Positions 12,066 to 22,924 are shown, counted from the stretch's first letter. The stretch: DNA of 64,000 nt from Rhizophagus irregularis (GCF_026210795.1 NC_089442.1:1922001-1986000); one strand, 5' to 3'. Translations and numbers: made by a program. The notes: generated from the letters alone by a model not told the origin.

Positions 12066-12480
12066 CACCATATACAGATCACAGTTGTTAGTATCAGCTG
12101 ATCTTATATTTTCAGTGCTATCTTTGTGATTGGCCGCTATGCTAATAAGTTGTTTTCTAAAAAATCATGGGGCATTTTAAATTTCAGTCCATCAATATCA
12201 ATACAGTATATATTTGTGAAAAATAGTTTCAGAAATCGGAAGATGATCATGATTTACGTCACAATCAAATGATTAGAATTTACAAACAAACAATTGGAAT
12301 TGAGTTTAATTAGAAATCACTCTTTTATTATTACATAATAGCGTTATGACTATCTATTTTATATTATCTAACTATTATTGTTAGAAAAAAGCGCAAATTG
12401 ATCAATTTTGTTAATATAACAGAATAATCATTAAAATTAAATTCGCGTTTAGCTATTTTTAGAAATTGATGGGCCTTATT
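12066..12480. other. AT-rich spacer
   Basis: No gene recognised. The minus-strand frame at 12364-12555 is Asn/Phe-rich, arises from AAATTGAAATTG repeats and overlaps array A3. Confidence 0.4.
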
Positions 12481-12484
12481 TTTC

Positions 12485-12630
12485 AAAGGCTGATTAATAA
12501 ATAAATTGAAATTGAAATTGAAATTACGATTGACAATTTTTAAATTTAAATCCAATTAATTGCGATCATCAAGAAAATTTTCTGAGAATTTTCTTGGTAC
12601 TACTTATTTTTTTCGATTAATAAAATTGAG
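12485..12630 (+). repeat. Hairpin-repeat unit A3 (forward, degenerate)
   Basis: One recognisable unit: a short AAATTGAAATTG run, then ATCATCAAGAAAA, a shortened palindrome (AAGAAAATTTTCTGAGAATTTTCTT, given here as arms AAGAAAATT and AATTTTCTT), and GGTACTACTTATTTTT. Orientation is forward. It could be the left partner of the array at 20270-21135. Confidence 0.5.
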
Positions 12631-13545
12631 ATTGCGGTCATCACTGGATATAACGTGGTATATAAATTCTACCAATAAAATCAAATCACATGATTAAAAA
12701 TAATTAAGGTGAATTATGAATTATCTTTATTATTATATTATATTATTTAATTCTTTACCCACTTCTGCGTATAAAAATCTTATAGATTCGTTTATAAATC
12801 TTTTAACTACTGCCAAAGTAACTTTTTCTGGTATAAATAAGTTATTTCATTTTTGTATTCATACCCTATCAACAATTTCTTCATCAGTAAGTCCACCCTC
12901 TAGCATTTCATCCTCAATATGAACATATCCATACGCATTAATATCAGCTAGAAATTAACATATCAAGGTCATCAATTTTTCCATCAAAACTAAGAAATAA
13001 AAGAAATAAATATATATTAGAAGAATTTCATGCATTAAGTTCAAGAGATTAAGTTCAAGAAGAATTTCATTAAAATACTAACTTGCATTCACGCCTTCTT
13101 ATTCCAAAAATAATGAACAGGAAGGTTTTTGTAGTTGACATTTTTCATAATTTGTTGATATATTGTGTTAATATCAGGTTTTTTTTTAAATTTTGTATTC
13201 CGATAAAGAAAAAGATTATCCAATTTTAATTCACGTGATCATTCAGTATATAATATATTTGATCAAACAAACACGAGTTTTGGATAAATAGTTCTGCACT
13301 ATTTGGTTCGATATAACGAGTTTTCGGTATATCCAGGTTTGTAACCAGTGGCGATTGTATTTCTAATTTTGTACTTTAAAGTAAAGATGACGACTATAAA
13401 AATTAAGATAAAAAAATCAGATATAAAATTCCCATGTGCTTTGCATAAACTTTTACATTTAAAAATTATAATAAAATGGATATCAAAGTACTAACCCGAG
13501 AAATGAAATAACAAAAGGAGAAAAACACCCAAACAATGACTTAAA
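12631..13545. other. AT-rich intergenic stretch
   Basis: A 68-codon plus-strand frame from 12716 has no homology and ends in a Ser-rich run. I do not support it as a gene. Nothing else is recognised. Confidence 0.4.
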
Positions 13546-13639
13546 CATGAACGTGAAAGAAAGCGTCAAAAGAGAGCCAAAGAAACGGACGAAATTAGTA
13601 CCAATTGCCGAGGAACAAAAAATCAAAAAAATAATGGAT

Positions 13640-13900
13640 TCTACTGGTGAAATTAAAGAGGAAAAGGAAGGAGGAAGGAAAGGGAAGGGAAATGAAAGAG
13701 GAAAAGGAAGGAGGAAGGAAAGGGAAGGGAGGAAAAGAACGAAGAAGGAGAGAAGAAGGAAAGAAGGGAAGAAAAGAGCGAAAAAGGAGAAAAAGAAGAG
13801 AGGGAGGATACGAGCGAAGAAGAGAGAGAAGAAGGGAGGAAAGGAGGAAAATAACGAAAAAGGGAGAGAAGAAGAGAGAAAGGAAGCGGAGGAAAGAGTT
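13640..13900. repeat. GA-rich low-complexity tract
   Basis: Purine tract with repeats of GAGGAAAAGGAAGGAGGAAGG and GAAGAAGGAGAGAAG. All frames on the purine strand read Lys/Glu/Arg and are artefacts of composition. The 3' end abuts the pseudogene on the minus strand. Confidence 0.8.
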
Positions 13901-15260
13901 AAGATTTATCCATAGGAAGAATAGATTCTTCGTTATCGGCATAATATCTTGGTGATTCTTCGTTATCAGGATTGTCATTATCAGGATAGTATCTTGGTGA
14001 TTCTTCATCAATGTAATAATATTCCGCCGATTCATATTCTGCCGATTCATATCCCGCCGATTCATACACTTGTTTAAGAATATTTTCTCTTAATGAATTC
14101 TCCTCCTTCTTTTTTTGTTGATAGATTTCGTATCCTTGCTCCTCTGAAATTATTTCCCCCGTTTCTATGATCTTCAGCCAACATTCATATGCAGAGACAT
14201 TAATTGACGACGATTTAAAAAAAGCTACATCTAAATTAGGAAATATGTCAACAATGAGAAAATTTTTATTGGAAAGACTTAATAGCCTATCAATTCTTTT
14301 TGCTGCTCTGAGAGTGATGGTGAGAGTTGTTAATTTAATTTTTTGTTCGCTATAATCAACAATTTTGGTATTTGTTTGATTTTTTATTGTTTGACCTTTC
14401 AATCTGATTTTGTATATGTTACAAAATATTTCGATTTTTTTATAAATCTTTAAAAAATTCAAATAATTACAAAATCCATTTCGTCTATTAATCTCTGCTT
14501 CGATATATTCCTGAAGAACATTGTCATAAATTGATATTAATTGAGCGACCAGCGCTCTTATTATTTCTTCCTTACTTCATTCGAAGGAAGATTCCTCCAT
14601 TTTTAACAAATTTACCTCCGAGGTAATCTCAAAATTATCTTTTAAATTTTCATTATTAGGAGGTAGACCGATTTCTAAGAAATTGTCATTATTACATCTA
14701 AGTTCTTCAACAAAAGCTTCTTTTGTTGAAGAACTTTTTAATTTGTTCAACAAAAATTGTACATATGATTCAATTATTGTGAATTTTGTCGGGTTCATCG
14801 TAAAAGATTGTTGATCTGGGAGTTTATCGATATTTAGTAATAATTCTCGTAGATTCCTTGCCATCGTAATAGCCGGAGATGATAAAAACGGTTTCTGCGC
14901 ATAACAATGCATAATTAATATATTGTCAAAATGAATAGAATCTTAATGAATTAAAAGTATAAAAAAATTATTAACTTTTTTATTTTTTATTGTGATTGAC
15001 TGTTTTTTTGAATCAACTTCTTCTTCATCAATTTCATTAAAATCGTTTTCTCCAAAATGAATTCAGAATATCCCAATATCATTATTTTCTAATATAGCGT
15101 TTGAATTAGAAATATTAAGAGATCTAATTTCTAATTCTTTCATCTCTTTAAATGTCTTTGAGGCGAACCTTATTAAATTTTGTTCTTTTGGAAAAATTAT
15201 TAAGTAAATAAAAAAAAACTTATAATACATAAATAAAAAACATAAATTTATATATCTCAT
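13899..15260 (-). pseudogene. Broken gene of unknown function, two in-frame TGA codons
   Basis: On the minus strand one reading frame continues through 15260-15000, with a second block at 14912-13899, and is interrupted by TGA at 15065-15063 and 14579-14577. The frame stays open and protein-like across each stop: KTFKEMKELEIRSLNI, then IHFGENDFNEIDEEE after the first; FVEELRCNNDNFLEIGLPP, then SKEEIIRALVAQLISIYDNV after the second. The C-terminal part contains KRIDRLLSLSNKNFLIVD, SINVSAYECWLKIIETGEII, then YESAEYESAEY and PRYYPDNDNPDNEES repeats. I recognise the style of a Rhizophagus-specific protein but no function. Both stops are compatible with CGA to TGA change. An intron lies between 15000 and 14912. 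Confidence 0.6.
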
Positions 15261-15289
15261 TCATTACCACAGGTCGAAGGGGCACCATT

Positions 15290-16310
15290 GTCCAAAATTC
15301 AAAAAATGCAAATTCCCCATTTTCCTGGAAAATGGTAGGAAATTGTGGAAAATGCTACATTACGCTGAGCAATTTTTTAGAATAGCATTGTTACAACATT
15401 GTCCGATTTAACAAATCTTATGAAATTTTGGGAAAATGCTACATTACACCTCAAATGTAACATTTCGTAACATTGTTATAACATAGTCAATTAAATCAAA
15501 TTTTGCTTTTTTTTGTCAAATGGTGCATTTTTATGAAAATTCCACATTTTGTCACCAATGTAATATCATTGTAACAACATTTCATAACATTGTTATAACA
15601 TTGTCAATTAAAATCTAATTTTGCTTTTTTTTTGTCAAATATTCCGATTTTCTTGCAAATGGTGCATTTTTATGAAAATGCCACATTTTATCTCCAATGT
15701 GATATCATTGTAACAACATTTCATAAAATTGTTATAACATTGTCAATTAAAATCAAATTTTGTCAAATATTCCAATTTTCTAGCAAATTGTGCATTTTTT
15801 TATGAAAATTCTATATTTTTTGTCAAATGTTGCATATTTTCAGCAAATTTTATGTTTTTTTGGTCAAATGTTTCACTTTCGTCAGAATGTTAAAATGTTA
15901 CATTTTTTTTTTTGAAAATGCTCAATAATATGGCATTACACTGGAAAATGTAGCATTTCACCAAATTACACTAAAAAGCATCACAATTATCACATTTTTT
16001 GGAAAATTCCACATTACATTAAATTATACTAAAAAATGTAGCACTATACTAAATTATGCGGCATTGCACTAAAAAATACCACAATTACACTAGACAATGT
16101 AGCATTACACTAAAAAGTACCACAATTATTATATTTTTTAGAAAATTTCGCGTTATACTGGAAAATGTAACATTATGCTAGAAAATGTGGAATTGCACTA
16201 AAAAATGCGGAATTGCACTAAAAAACACAGAATTGCGCTAAAAAACACAAAAAAAATACTACAATTACACTGGATAACGTAGCATTACACTTAATTACAT
16301 TAAAATTGTT
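15290..16310. repeat. Degenerate short tandem repeats around CATTACACTA/AAAATG
   Basis: Loosely repeated words (GGAAAATGTAGCATTACAC, AACATTGTTATAACATTGTC, AAATGGTGCATTTTTATGAAA) fill about 1 kb with no stable period. A related compositional style, with CACTAAATTGTCC and ACCACAATTTGCATTACG, recurs at 18500-19030 on the other side of the tandem-intron gene. No gene seen. Confidence 0.6.
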
Positions 16311-16489
16311 AATTTTTATTTTTATTTATTTGTAAATTACGAACATTATTAAATTTATAATATTTATATTCTAAATGAATTATTTAACATTAAATCACAT
16401 TGTTAATATAAACAATGTATCAACACGATGTGTTGTGATGTTTAATTTAGTACTAAACCTTACTACTGAAGACTCCCTCTTTTTGTCAC

Positions 16490-16805
16490 TATAAACAGGC
16501 GGAGGGAGCAGCAATGGCTCTCCCCCTATAGGTACTTTATGGCCTCTACCTGTTTACAGAGGAGGGGCTTTTCATAAAGTATTAGTTAATAGATATATAT
16601 ATATGTATATATAAGCATATATATACATCTATTTAAAATTATTAAAATAAAAAAAAAAATTCCGGGGCGGGGAAAGCCCCTATTTATATAAAATTATATA
16701 TCACGTGCGTCACGTGATATTACTTAATAATTACCGCAGCTTCAGCTGCGGTATAACGAAAAAAAAAATTAAGCTTTTTTAGCAAAAGCTTAATTTTTTT
16801 TTTCT
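16490..16805. repeat. Cluster of perfect hairpins
   Basis: At least three strong inverted repeats lie close together: ATATCACGTG/CACGTGATAT at about 16698-16720, CCGCAGCT/AGCTGCGG at 16734-16751, and AAAATTAAGCTTTT facing AAAAGCTTAATTTT at about 16760-16803. A longer AAACAGG...CCTGTTT stem spans about 16493-16557. The first contains the E-box-like CACGTG twice. The cluster lies just upstream of the tandem-intron gene and could be a promoter or a transposon end. Confidence 0.6.
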
Positions 16806-17095
16806 CACGGCCTTTACCTCTCCTTTCTTTCGCCCTTCTCCTTCCCCTTTCTCTCACCTTCCCCTTCCCTCTTTCTTTCACCTTCACCTTTCCTCTTTCT
16901 CTCACCTTCCCCTTCCCTCTTTTTTCCTTCCCCTTCCCTCTTTCTTTCACCTTCACCTTTCCTCTTTCTCTCACCTTCCCCTTCCCTCTTTTTTCTCCTT
17001 CCCTCTTTCTCTCACCTTCACCTTCGCTCTTTTTCTCCCCTTCTCCCCTCCGCCCTTTCCCTTCTCTTTTTGATCCCCACTCCTTCCCCATTCCC
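16806..17095. repeat. Pyrimidine-rich tandem repeat
   Basis: Plus strand is a CT tract with repeats of CTTCCCTCTTTCTTTCACCTT. The minus-strand translation (KVRERGKVKVKERGKGK) is compositional. The tract runs into exon 1 of the gene starting near 17074 and may act as its 5' leader. Confidence 0.75.
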
Positions 17096-18440
17096 TTTCC
17101 CTTTTCCGGAACCGTCTTTCAGAAAAACAATGGTAAGTTTCGAAGCGTTCGCTTCGAAACTTTTTTTAAAAAAAAATTTTTTTTAATTTTTTGTAAGGAA
17201 ACGTTTCTAACGTTTCTTATTTTTCTTTTGTGTAGGTCTTCAACTTCGGAAAGTGAAATGGTAAGTTTCGTGTTCGAAACTTACTTTTTTTTAATTTCTT
17301 TTAGGAAACGTTTCTAACGTTTCCTTTCTTCTTTTTGTAAGAACGCCGGACGAAATTACGACCCGGACTTTGCGAGGAAGGTAATATTTTCTTTTTTTTA
17401 AATTTTTTTTTTTTATTAAAAGAAACGTTAACTAATGTTTCTTTCCTTCTTTTTGTAGGTTCCAGACGTTTGGATGAAACGAACCGGTGAGTTTCGCAAC
17501 GAATCGTTGCGAAACTTAATTTATTAATTTTTTTATTAAAAGAAACGTTAACTAACGTTTCTTTCTTTTTTTTGTAGGTTCCAGACGTTTGAAACTCGAA
17601 ACGAACTGGTAAGTTTCACAACAATTGTTGCGAAACTTAATTTTAATTATATTTTTTTTTAAAGAAACGATACTAACGTATGTTTCTTTTACTTTTTGTA
17701 GGTTCCGGACGTTTGGATAATGGAAATCGAAATGAACCGGTGAGTTTCACAATATTGTATTGCGAAACTTATTTTTTTAATTATTTTTTTTTAAAGAAAT
17801 GATACTAAACGTTTCTTTCTTTTAATTTTTGTAGATTCTGGACGTTTGGATAATGAAGTTCGAAACGAACCGGTAAGTTTCGCAACATTGTGTTGCGAAA
17901 CAATTTTTATTAATTTTTTTTAAAGAAACGATACTAAACGTTTCTTTCTTTTAATTTTTGTAGGTTCCGGACGTTAGAATGAATGAAACGACTGGTAAGT
18001 TTCGCAATGTTACATTGCGAAACTTAATTTTTGTTTTTTTTTTATTAAAAGAAACGTTAACTAACGTTTCTTTTTTACTTTTTTGTAGGTTCCGGACGTT
18101 AGAATGAATGAAACGACCGGTAAGTTTCGCAATGTTACATTGCGAAACTTAATTTTTGTTCTTTTTTTTTAAAAGAAACATTATTACCTAACGTTTCTTT
18201 TTTACTTTTTGTAGGTTCCGGACGTTTGGATAATGGAAATCAAAACGAACCGGTGAGTTTCGCAACATTGGTTGTGAAACTTAATTTTTATTAATTTTTT
18301 TTTAAGAAACGTTAACTAACATTTCTTTACTTTCTTTTTTGTAGGTTTTCACCAGCTTCTACTTTGGCATCGGAGATACATGAATGAATTAGATGTGCGG
18401 ATTACCCATGGATCATTGGATATCTGATTCTCATCGTTAA
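17074..18440 (+). CDS. Tandem-intron gene: ten similar introns, tiny exons
   Basis: Ten GT-AG introns of 78-103 nt (17133-17235, 17261-17341, 17381-17458, 17487-17577, 17609-17701, 17740-17834, 17873-17963, 17995-18088, 18120-18214, 18253-18344) separate exons of 25, 39, 28, 31, 38, 38, 31, 31 and 38 nt. Exons 4-10 are copies of GTTCCGGACGTTTGG plus a variable tail. Joined exons 1-5 stay open, reading SEKQWSSTSESEMNAGRN, then YDPDFARKVPDVWMKRTG. Because unit lengths are 1 or 2 modulo 3, the same exon can be read as VPDVW, FRTFG or GSGRL. Full-length inclusion reaches a stop in exon 6, while skipping certain exons keeps a frame to the last exon. This suggests combinatorial splicing, as reported for SP7-like proteins of this fungus, but no signal peptide is visible. 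The start codon is not determined; the only early in-frame ATG is at 17258. Confidence 0.6.
17133..18344 (+). repeat. Family of ten near-identical introns with two hairpins each
   Basis: Most introns start G-T-A/G-A-GTTTC and form a 5' stem directly after the donor: GTTTCGAAG/CTTCGAAAC, GTTTCGCAACG/CGTTGCGAAAC, GTTTCGCAATG/CATTGCGAAAC, GTTTCGCAACA/TGTTGCGAAAC. Arms change together between copies, so pairing is preserved. A second stem near the 3' end pairs AAAGAAACGTTA with TAACGTTTCTTT, and the branch-site-like CTAAC lies at its apex. A T-rich tract and TTTTGTAG follow. Intron 3 (17381-17458) lacks the 5' stem. Uniform length, near identity and stable structure resemble fungal introner-like elements. 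Confidence 0.8.
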
Positions 18441-19030
18441 ATAATAATTGTGCATTTGTTAATAAATAATATTGTAATAAATTATGTAAAATTATTAAAC
18501 CAGTGTTTTAAATTGTCATGGTATTTGCACTAAATTGTTTAAAATTATTACTAAATTTCACTCAATTGTCCGAAATTATTGCAAAATTTCACTTAATTGT
18601 CCGAAATTATTGCAAAATTTCACTAAATTGTCTCCGAAAATGTTGCGTTTATACTGTTTACACTCAATTGTACAAAATCAGTAAAACATTTTTCACTCAA
18701 TTGTCCAAAATTATCCTAAATTTCACTAAATTATCAAAAGTTTAGCTAACATTTACCGAAAAAATGCAAAATTCACCACAATTTTCCACAATTTGTATTA
18801 CGTTTGCACAACATTGCTGAAAAATTCACCTAAATTTTCAACAATTTATATAACATTACTAAAAATACACTACAATTTACCACAATTTGCATTATGTTTG
18901 CATAAAATTACTAAAAATTTGACTAAATTCACCACAATTTGCATTACGTTTACATAAAATTACTAAAAATTTGACTAAATTCACTACAATTTACATAAAA
19001 TTACTAAAAATTTACCTAAAATTTCCCACA
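18441..19030. repeat. Degenerate short repeats (CACTAAATTGTCC type)
   Basis: Loose repeats of TTTCACTAAATTGTCCGAAATTATTGC and later CACAATTTGCATTACGTTTGC, ACTAAAAATTTGAC (period about 40-60 bp). The plus-strand frame at 18518-18745 is made from the repeat and is not supported as a gene. Confidence 0.6.
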
Positions 19031-19031
19031 A

Positions 19032-19310
19032 TTAATGATAATTTACTGAAAAATTTCTCAACATTTGAATTAGGAATTCTGTAGGAATTCCGCCATTTTG
19101 ACAAAATTTGCCAAATTGTAAGTCCTCCATTATCCCAAAATTGTAACACAATTTACCCCAATTTACCGGGATAATTCTCAATTTGCCAGAAAAATTCCAG
19201 GCAATTTTTGCGACAATGACATCTGTTCGACCTGTGTACATACTAATTTCTTTTAATTTACTTTCTTTGTCGATTGAATCCATTTTTGTTTCTTTGTCGA
19301 TTGAATCCAT
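19032..19310 (-). CDS. Possible short minus-strand ORF, unsupported
   Basis: A 92-codon frame starts with a duplicated MDSIDKE and contains WNFSGKLRIIPVNWGKLCYNFG. It has a slightly higher GC and less biased composition than its surroundings, but no homology, no exon partners, and it runs into the degenerate repeat region at its 3' end. Listed for completeness; it may be a chance frame. Confidence 0.2.
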   Translation of the reverse strand: MDSIDKETKMDSIDKESKLKEISMYTGRTDVIVAKIAWNFSGKLRIIPVNWGKLCYNFGIMEDLQFGKFCQNGGIPTEFLIQMLRNFSVNYH

Positions 19311-20265
19311 TTTTGAGATTTTTGAGGAAAAAATTGAAGGAAGAAGAAAAAATTGAAGGAAGTTTGAGGAAAAAATTGAAGGAAAAATGAAGGAAGTTTG
19401 AGGAAAAAATTGAAGGAAGAAAATTAGTGTTAAAGATGTTAAATCGATAAAAAATTAAAGAAAAAATTAATTATAAGGGTGATTTTTGAGGAAAAAATTG
19501 AAGGAAGAAAATTAATGTTAAAGATGTTAAATCGATAAAAATCAGAAAAAATTAATTATAAGGGTGTTGAATCGATTTAAAAATCCAGAGAAAAAATTAA
19601 TTGTAAAGGGTGTCTATTTAATAAACTCGAATTGATCTAAAAAATCAAGGGGGTGTTTTATTTATTAAAATAAATTTAATTACAATCTAATTATGGTCAA
19701 TAAGGGTGTTGAATCGATCTAAAAATTTAGAGAAAAAAATTAATTGTCTCGAATTGATCTAAAAAATCAAAGGGGTGTTTTATTTATTAAAATAAATTTA
19801 AATTACCAATTTAATTATCTAATTATGGTCAATAATACTCTCATATATGTAATATTTATTTTGTGAATATCACAGCGCAAACTGACGGTTTTGCCTTTTA
19901 ATATACTCATATTGATAGTCTTTTTACTCATCTTTTTAATTAAATGGCAGAGGAAAAATTTTTTTTTTCCTCTTCCTCTTATTAAAACTTGAATCAAACT
20001 TGGATGCAGTGATCCCACAACCCGTGAGAATATCAAGAAAATTCCCCTTATATACAAATTTTATTTCATATGATTTCACGATCATCTTTTATAAGTATAG
20101 AGTTATCTTTAAACGTAATTGGTAACGATTCAAACAACAAACAATATCCTTAGTTTCACAAATAAAAATTACATCATCTCCATATGATCTAGCAGGTCGG
20201 GCGCGGTTTCTATTCATGCGCGATGCCGATCTCTACTGTAAACTGTATAGATAATTTCACGTGAT
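19311..20265. repeat. Tandem and dispersed AT-rich repeats
   Basis: 19320-19420 holds repeats of GAGGAAAAAATTGAAGGAAG. 19430-19830 holds three to four diverged copies of a block with GTTGAATCGATCTAAAAA, AGAGAAAAAATTAATTG and GGGTGTTTTATTTATTAAA. No gene supported; the minus-strand frame at 19815-20057 looks random. Confidence 0.6.
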
Positions 20266-20269
20266 CATA

Positions 20270-21135
20270 TAAAAAATCCATCAGAAGTCTGATTTATAAC
20301 GAAAATTCGCAAGAAATTTCCTTCATACTTGCTTAATTTTAAAGTTCAAAAGTCTGATTTATAAATTAAAAATCACGATCATCAAGAAAAATTCGTGAGA
20401 AATTCTTTGATAGAACCTTAATACTAAATTAGCTGAATTAGAATTAAGCAGTATCAAGGAAAATTCTCGCGAATTTTTCTTGATAACGACTAAAACATAC
20501 TAAAAAAAACTCGTTTTTTTTTTGAATTTGAAATTTTTTTTTTTTGTTCGCAAAAAAAAAAAAAATTTAGTGTAACTGAACGATTTAATTAGATACTGCG
20601 TAATTTTTAAATTAAAACCTTAATACTAAATTAGCTGAATTAGAATTAAGCAGTATCAAGGAAAATTCTCGCGAATTTTTCTTAAAAACGTGATTTCAAT
20701 TTTATTAATCGGGGAATTAAGCACGGTATCACAAAAATTAAGCAGTATTAAGAAAAATTCTTGCGAATTTTTCTTAAGAACGTGACTTTAATTTATTAAT
20801 CGAAATTAAAATAAGCGGTATCACATAATTAAACTTTAAAAATTAAGCAGTATTAAGAAAATTCTTGCGAATTTTTCTTAAGAACGTGACTTTAATTTAT
20901 TAATCGAAATTAAAATAAGCGGTATCACATTTTTAAACTTTAAAAATTAAGCAGCATTAAGAAAAATTCTTGCGAATTTTTCTTAATAACGTGTAATTTA
21001 TTAATCGAAATTAAAATAAGCGGTATCACATTTAAACTTTAAAAATTAAGCGGTATCACAAAAATTAAGCAGTATCAAGAAAAATTCTTGCGAATTTTTC
21101 TTTAACAATCGTGATTTAGATCTATTAATCTCGCA
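20270..21135 (-). repeat. Hairpin-repeat array A4 (mostly reverse units)
   Basis: About eight units of the AAGAAAAATTC/GAATTTTTCTT palindrome. The first two, near 20290-20410, are more diverged and partly forward. The rest face in reverse (AAGCAGTATCAAG before the palindrome, CGTGATTT after). Several units carry the extra block AAACCTTAATACTAAATTAG, also found inverted at 24439-24475. Confidence 0.8.
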
Positions 21136-21905
21136 AATATTTTGCTATCATTTATTTTCTTTTTTCTTTAATATAAATATGGAATTTACAAGTATGGTAG
21201 TAAATTTACCGAACTACAGTATTTCATTGGTATGCAAAAAACTTTTATCAATATTTTCTGGTTGATTATTTAACGTAAATTAAGACACTAAGTTCATTTT
21301 ATATGAAATCATAGTACTTTAATTATACCTATAATATATACATGATTGCATATTTAAGTATTACTAAGATGTTTGATAAAAATCCACATTAATAAATTAA
21401 GATTGCAATTATTAAAAATTTTTATGAAAAATTTATTTAATTTTTTTTATTATTTATTAGAAGAAAAGTTTATCATGCCACCCGGCAACCTTAAAACTTT
21501 TCAAAAATTCTAAAGTTTTACCTAGTTATGCTACCTAGCTAACCAACCTACTAGGTAAAACTTCAGTTATATGAAAAAAAAACCAAAAAATAAAACTTCA
21601 AAAATTCTAAAGTTTTACCTAGTTATGCTACCTAGCAAACCTACTAGGTAAAACTTCAGTTATATGAAAAAAACAAAAAAATTATAAAATCTTTAACCAT
21701 GTATGTTAAAAAAAAAATTTTCATTACGACCTTTAATTTAAATAAAAAGAAAAGTTAATAAAAATATCAATAATAAAATAAATTGAAAGATATATATATA
21801 ATCATTAATTACCTTTAATGACCAAAAAATATCGGCAATTTAATTATTATTTATTAATAAAAAAATATATTAATATATTATTAAAATCAAAAAGTATAAA
21901 TCTAA
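21136..21905. other. Intergenic stretch with a duplicated inverted repeat
   Basis: Two direct copies (about 21503-21585 and 21597-21668) of a block in which AAGTTTTACCTAG faces CTAGGTAAAACTT across a short loop, so each copy can fold into a hairpin. The rest is AT-rich with no gene recognised. Confidence 0.6.
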
Positions 21906-21910
21906 AAATC

Positions 21911-22896
21911 TTACCTAAAAAAAAAATTTTGAATTAATTGTATTGGTTGTATATAACCTTCTTTAAACAGAGGTGTGACCCGATCATTAGTACAATTTCC
22001 CGATGTTCCATGGATTGGTCTCCAACACTTTATACAAATATTCTGAAGTTCTTGTACTGTAAAAATTATACTTGGACAATTTATAAAGCCATGTTCATAA
22101 TATAGGTGAATATGGCAGGGGTCTTTATAATATTCCACTGGTAATAAAAAAAAATATATTAATATATTATTAAAATCAAAAAGTATAAATCTAAAAATCT
22201 TACCTAAAAAAAAATTTTTGAATTAATTGTGTTGGTTGTATATAAAAAAAATTTTTGAATTAATTATGTTGGTTGTATATAATCTTCTTTAAACGGAGGT
22301 GTGACCCGATCATTAGTACAATTTGTCGATGTTCCATGGATTGGTCCCCAACACTTTATACAAATATTCTGAAGTTCTTGTGCTGTAAAAATTATATTCG
22401 GACAATTTCTGAATCCATGTCCGTAATATAGGCAAATATGGCAGGGGTCTCTATAAAATTCCACTGGTAAAATCCAGTTGGTTGTTGGACAAATTTTTAT
22501 ATCTTTCGCCGAATAAAGTTGTACTGGTGGTGGAGATGATGATGGCGGAGGCGGAGATGATGATGATGATGATGGAGATGAAGATGGTGGAGATGATGAT
22601 GGGGCCAACGATGATAATAATGATGATAATATTGAAGGTGGTGGTGACGATGACGTAAATGATATCGGTGATGATGATGATGATATTGACGTTTTTACCA
22701 TGCATAATAACTCATGTATTGTTTTATCCTGATTACGAGTTAATTCATTTATCGTGTCATTTTGAGTGCGTGTTAATTCAACTAAAAAATTTGATAGATT
22801 AGTGATGACTCCAAAGCTTTTATCGATATTATTGAGTATATCTTTTGTAGTAACGTTATTTTCTATGACTGAAAAACTTTCGTTATCTTCAGTCAT
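21911..22896 (-). CDS. Zinc-knuckle protein with duplicated 3' exon
   Basis: Minus-strand gene starting at 22896 (MTEDNESFSVIENN). A helical, coiled-coil-like N-terminal part with a short heptad-like repeat (ELTRTQNDTINELTRNQDK) is followed by a Ser/Pro low-complexity spacer of about 60 residues. Next come two CCHC-type knuckles: CHICLYYGHGFRNC (C-X2-C-X4-H-X4-C) and CIKCWGPIHGTSTNC (C-X2-C-X4-H-X5-C). The frame stops at 22264. A second copy of the knuckle segment lies at 22138-21911 behind a good acceptor (ATTACCAG). It has CHIH instead of CHIC, so one zinc ligand is changed. Each copy ends in T9-AG followed by GTAAGA. In the first copy a TAA interrupts where the second reads IQLIQNFFFR. A nucleic-acid-binding role is possible by analogy with other CCHC proteins. 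Confidence 0.6.
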
Positions 22897-22924
22897 TTTT
22901 GTAAAAAAGCTTGGTGAATAAAAG

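Noticed and set aside
13547-13955. Lys/Glu/Arg-rich plus-strand frames
   Set aside because: Product of a purine tract; multiple frames are open at once with the same composition.
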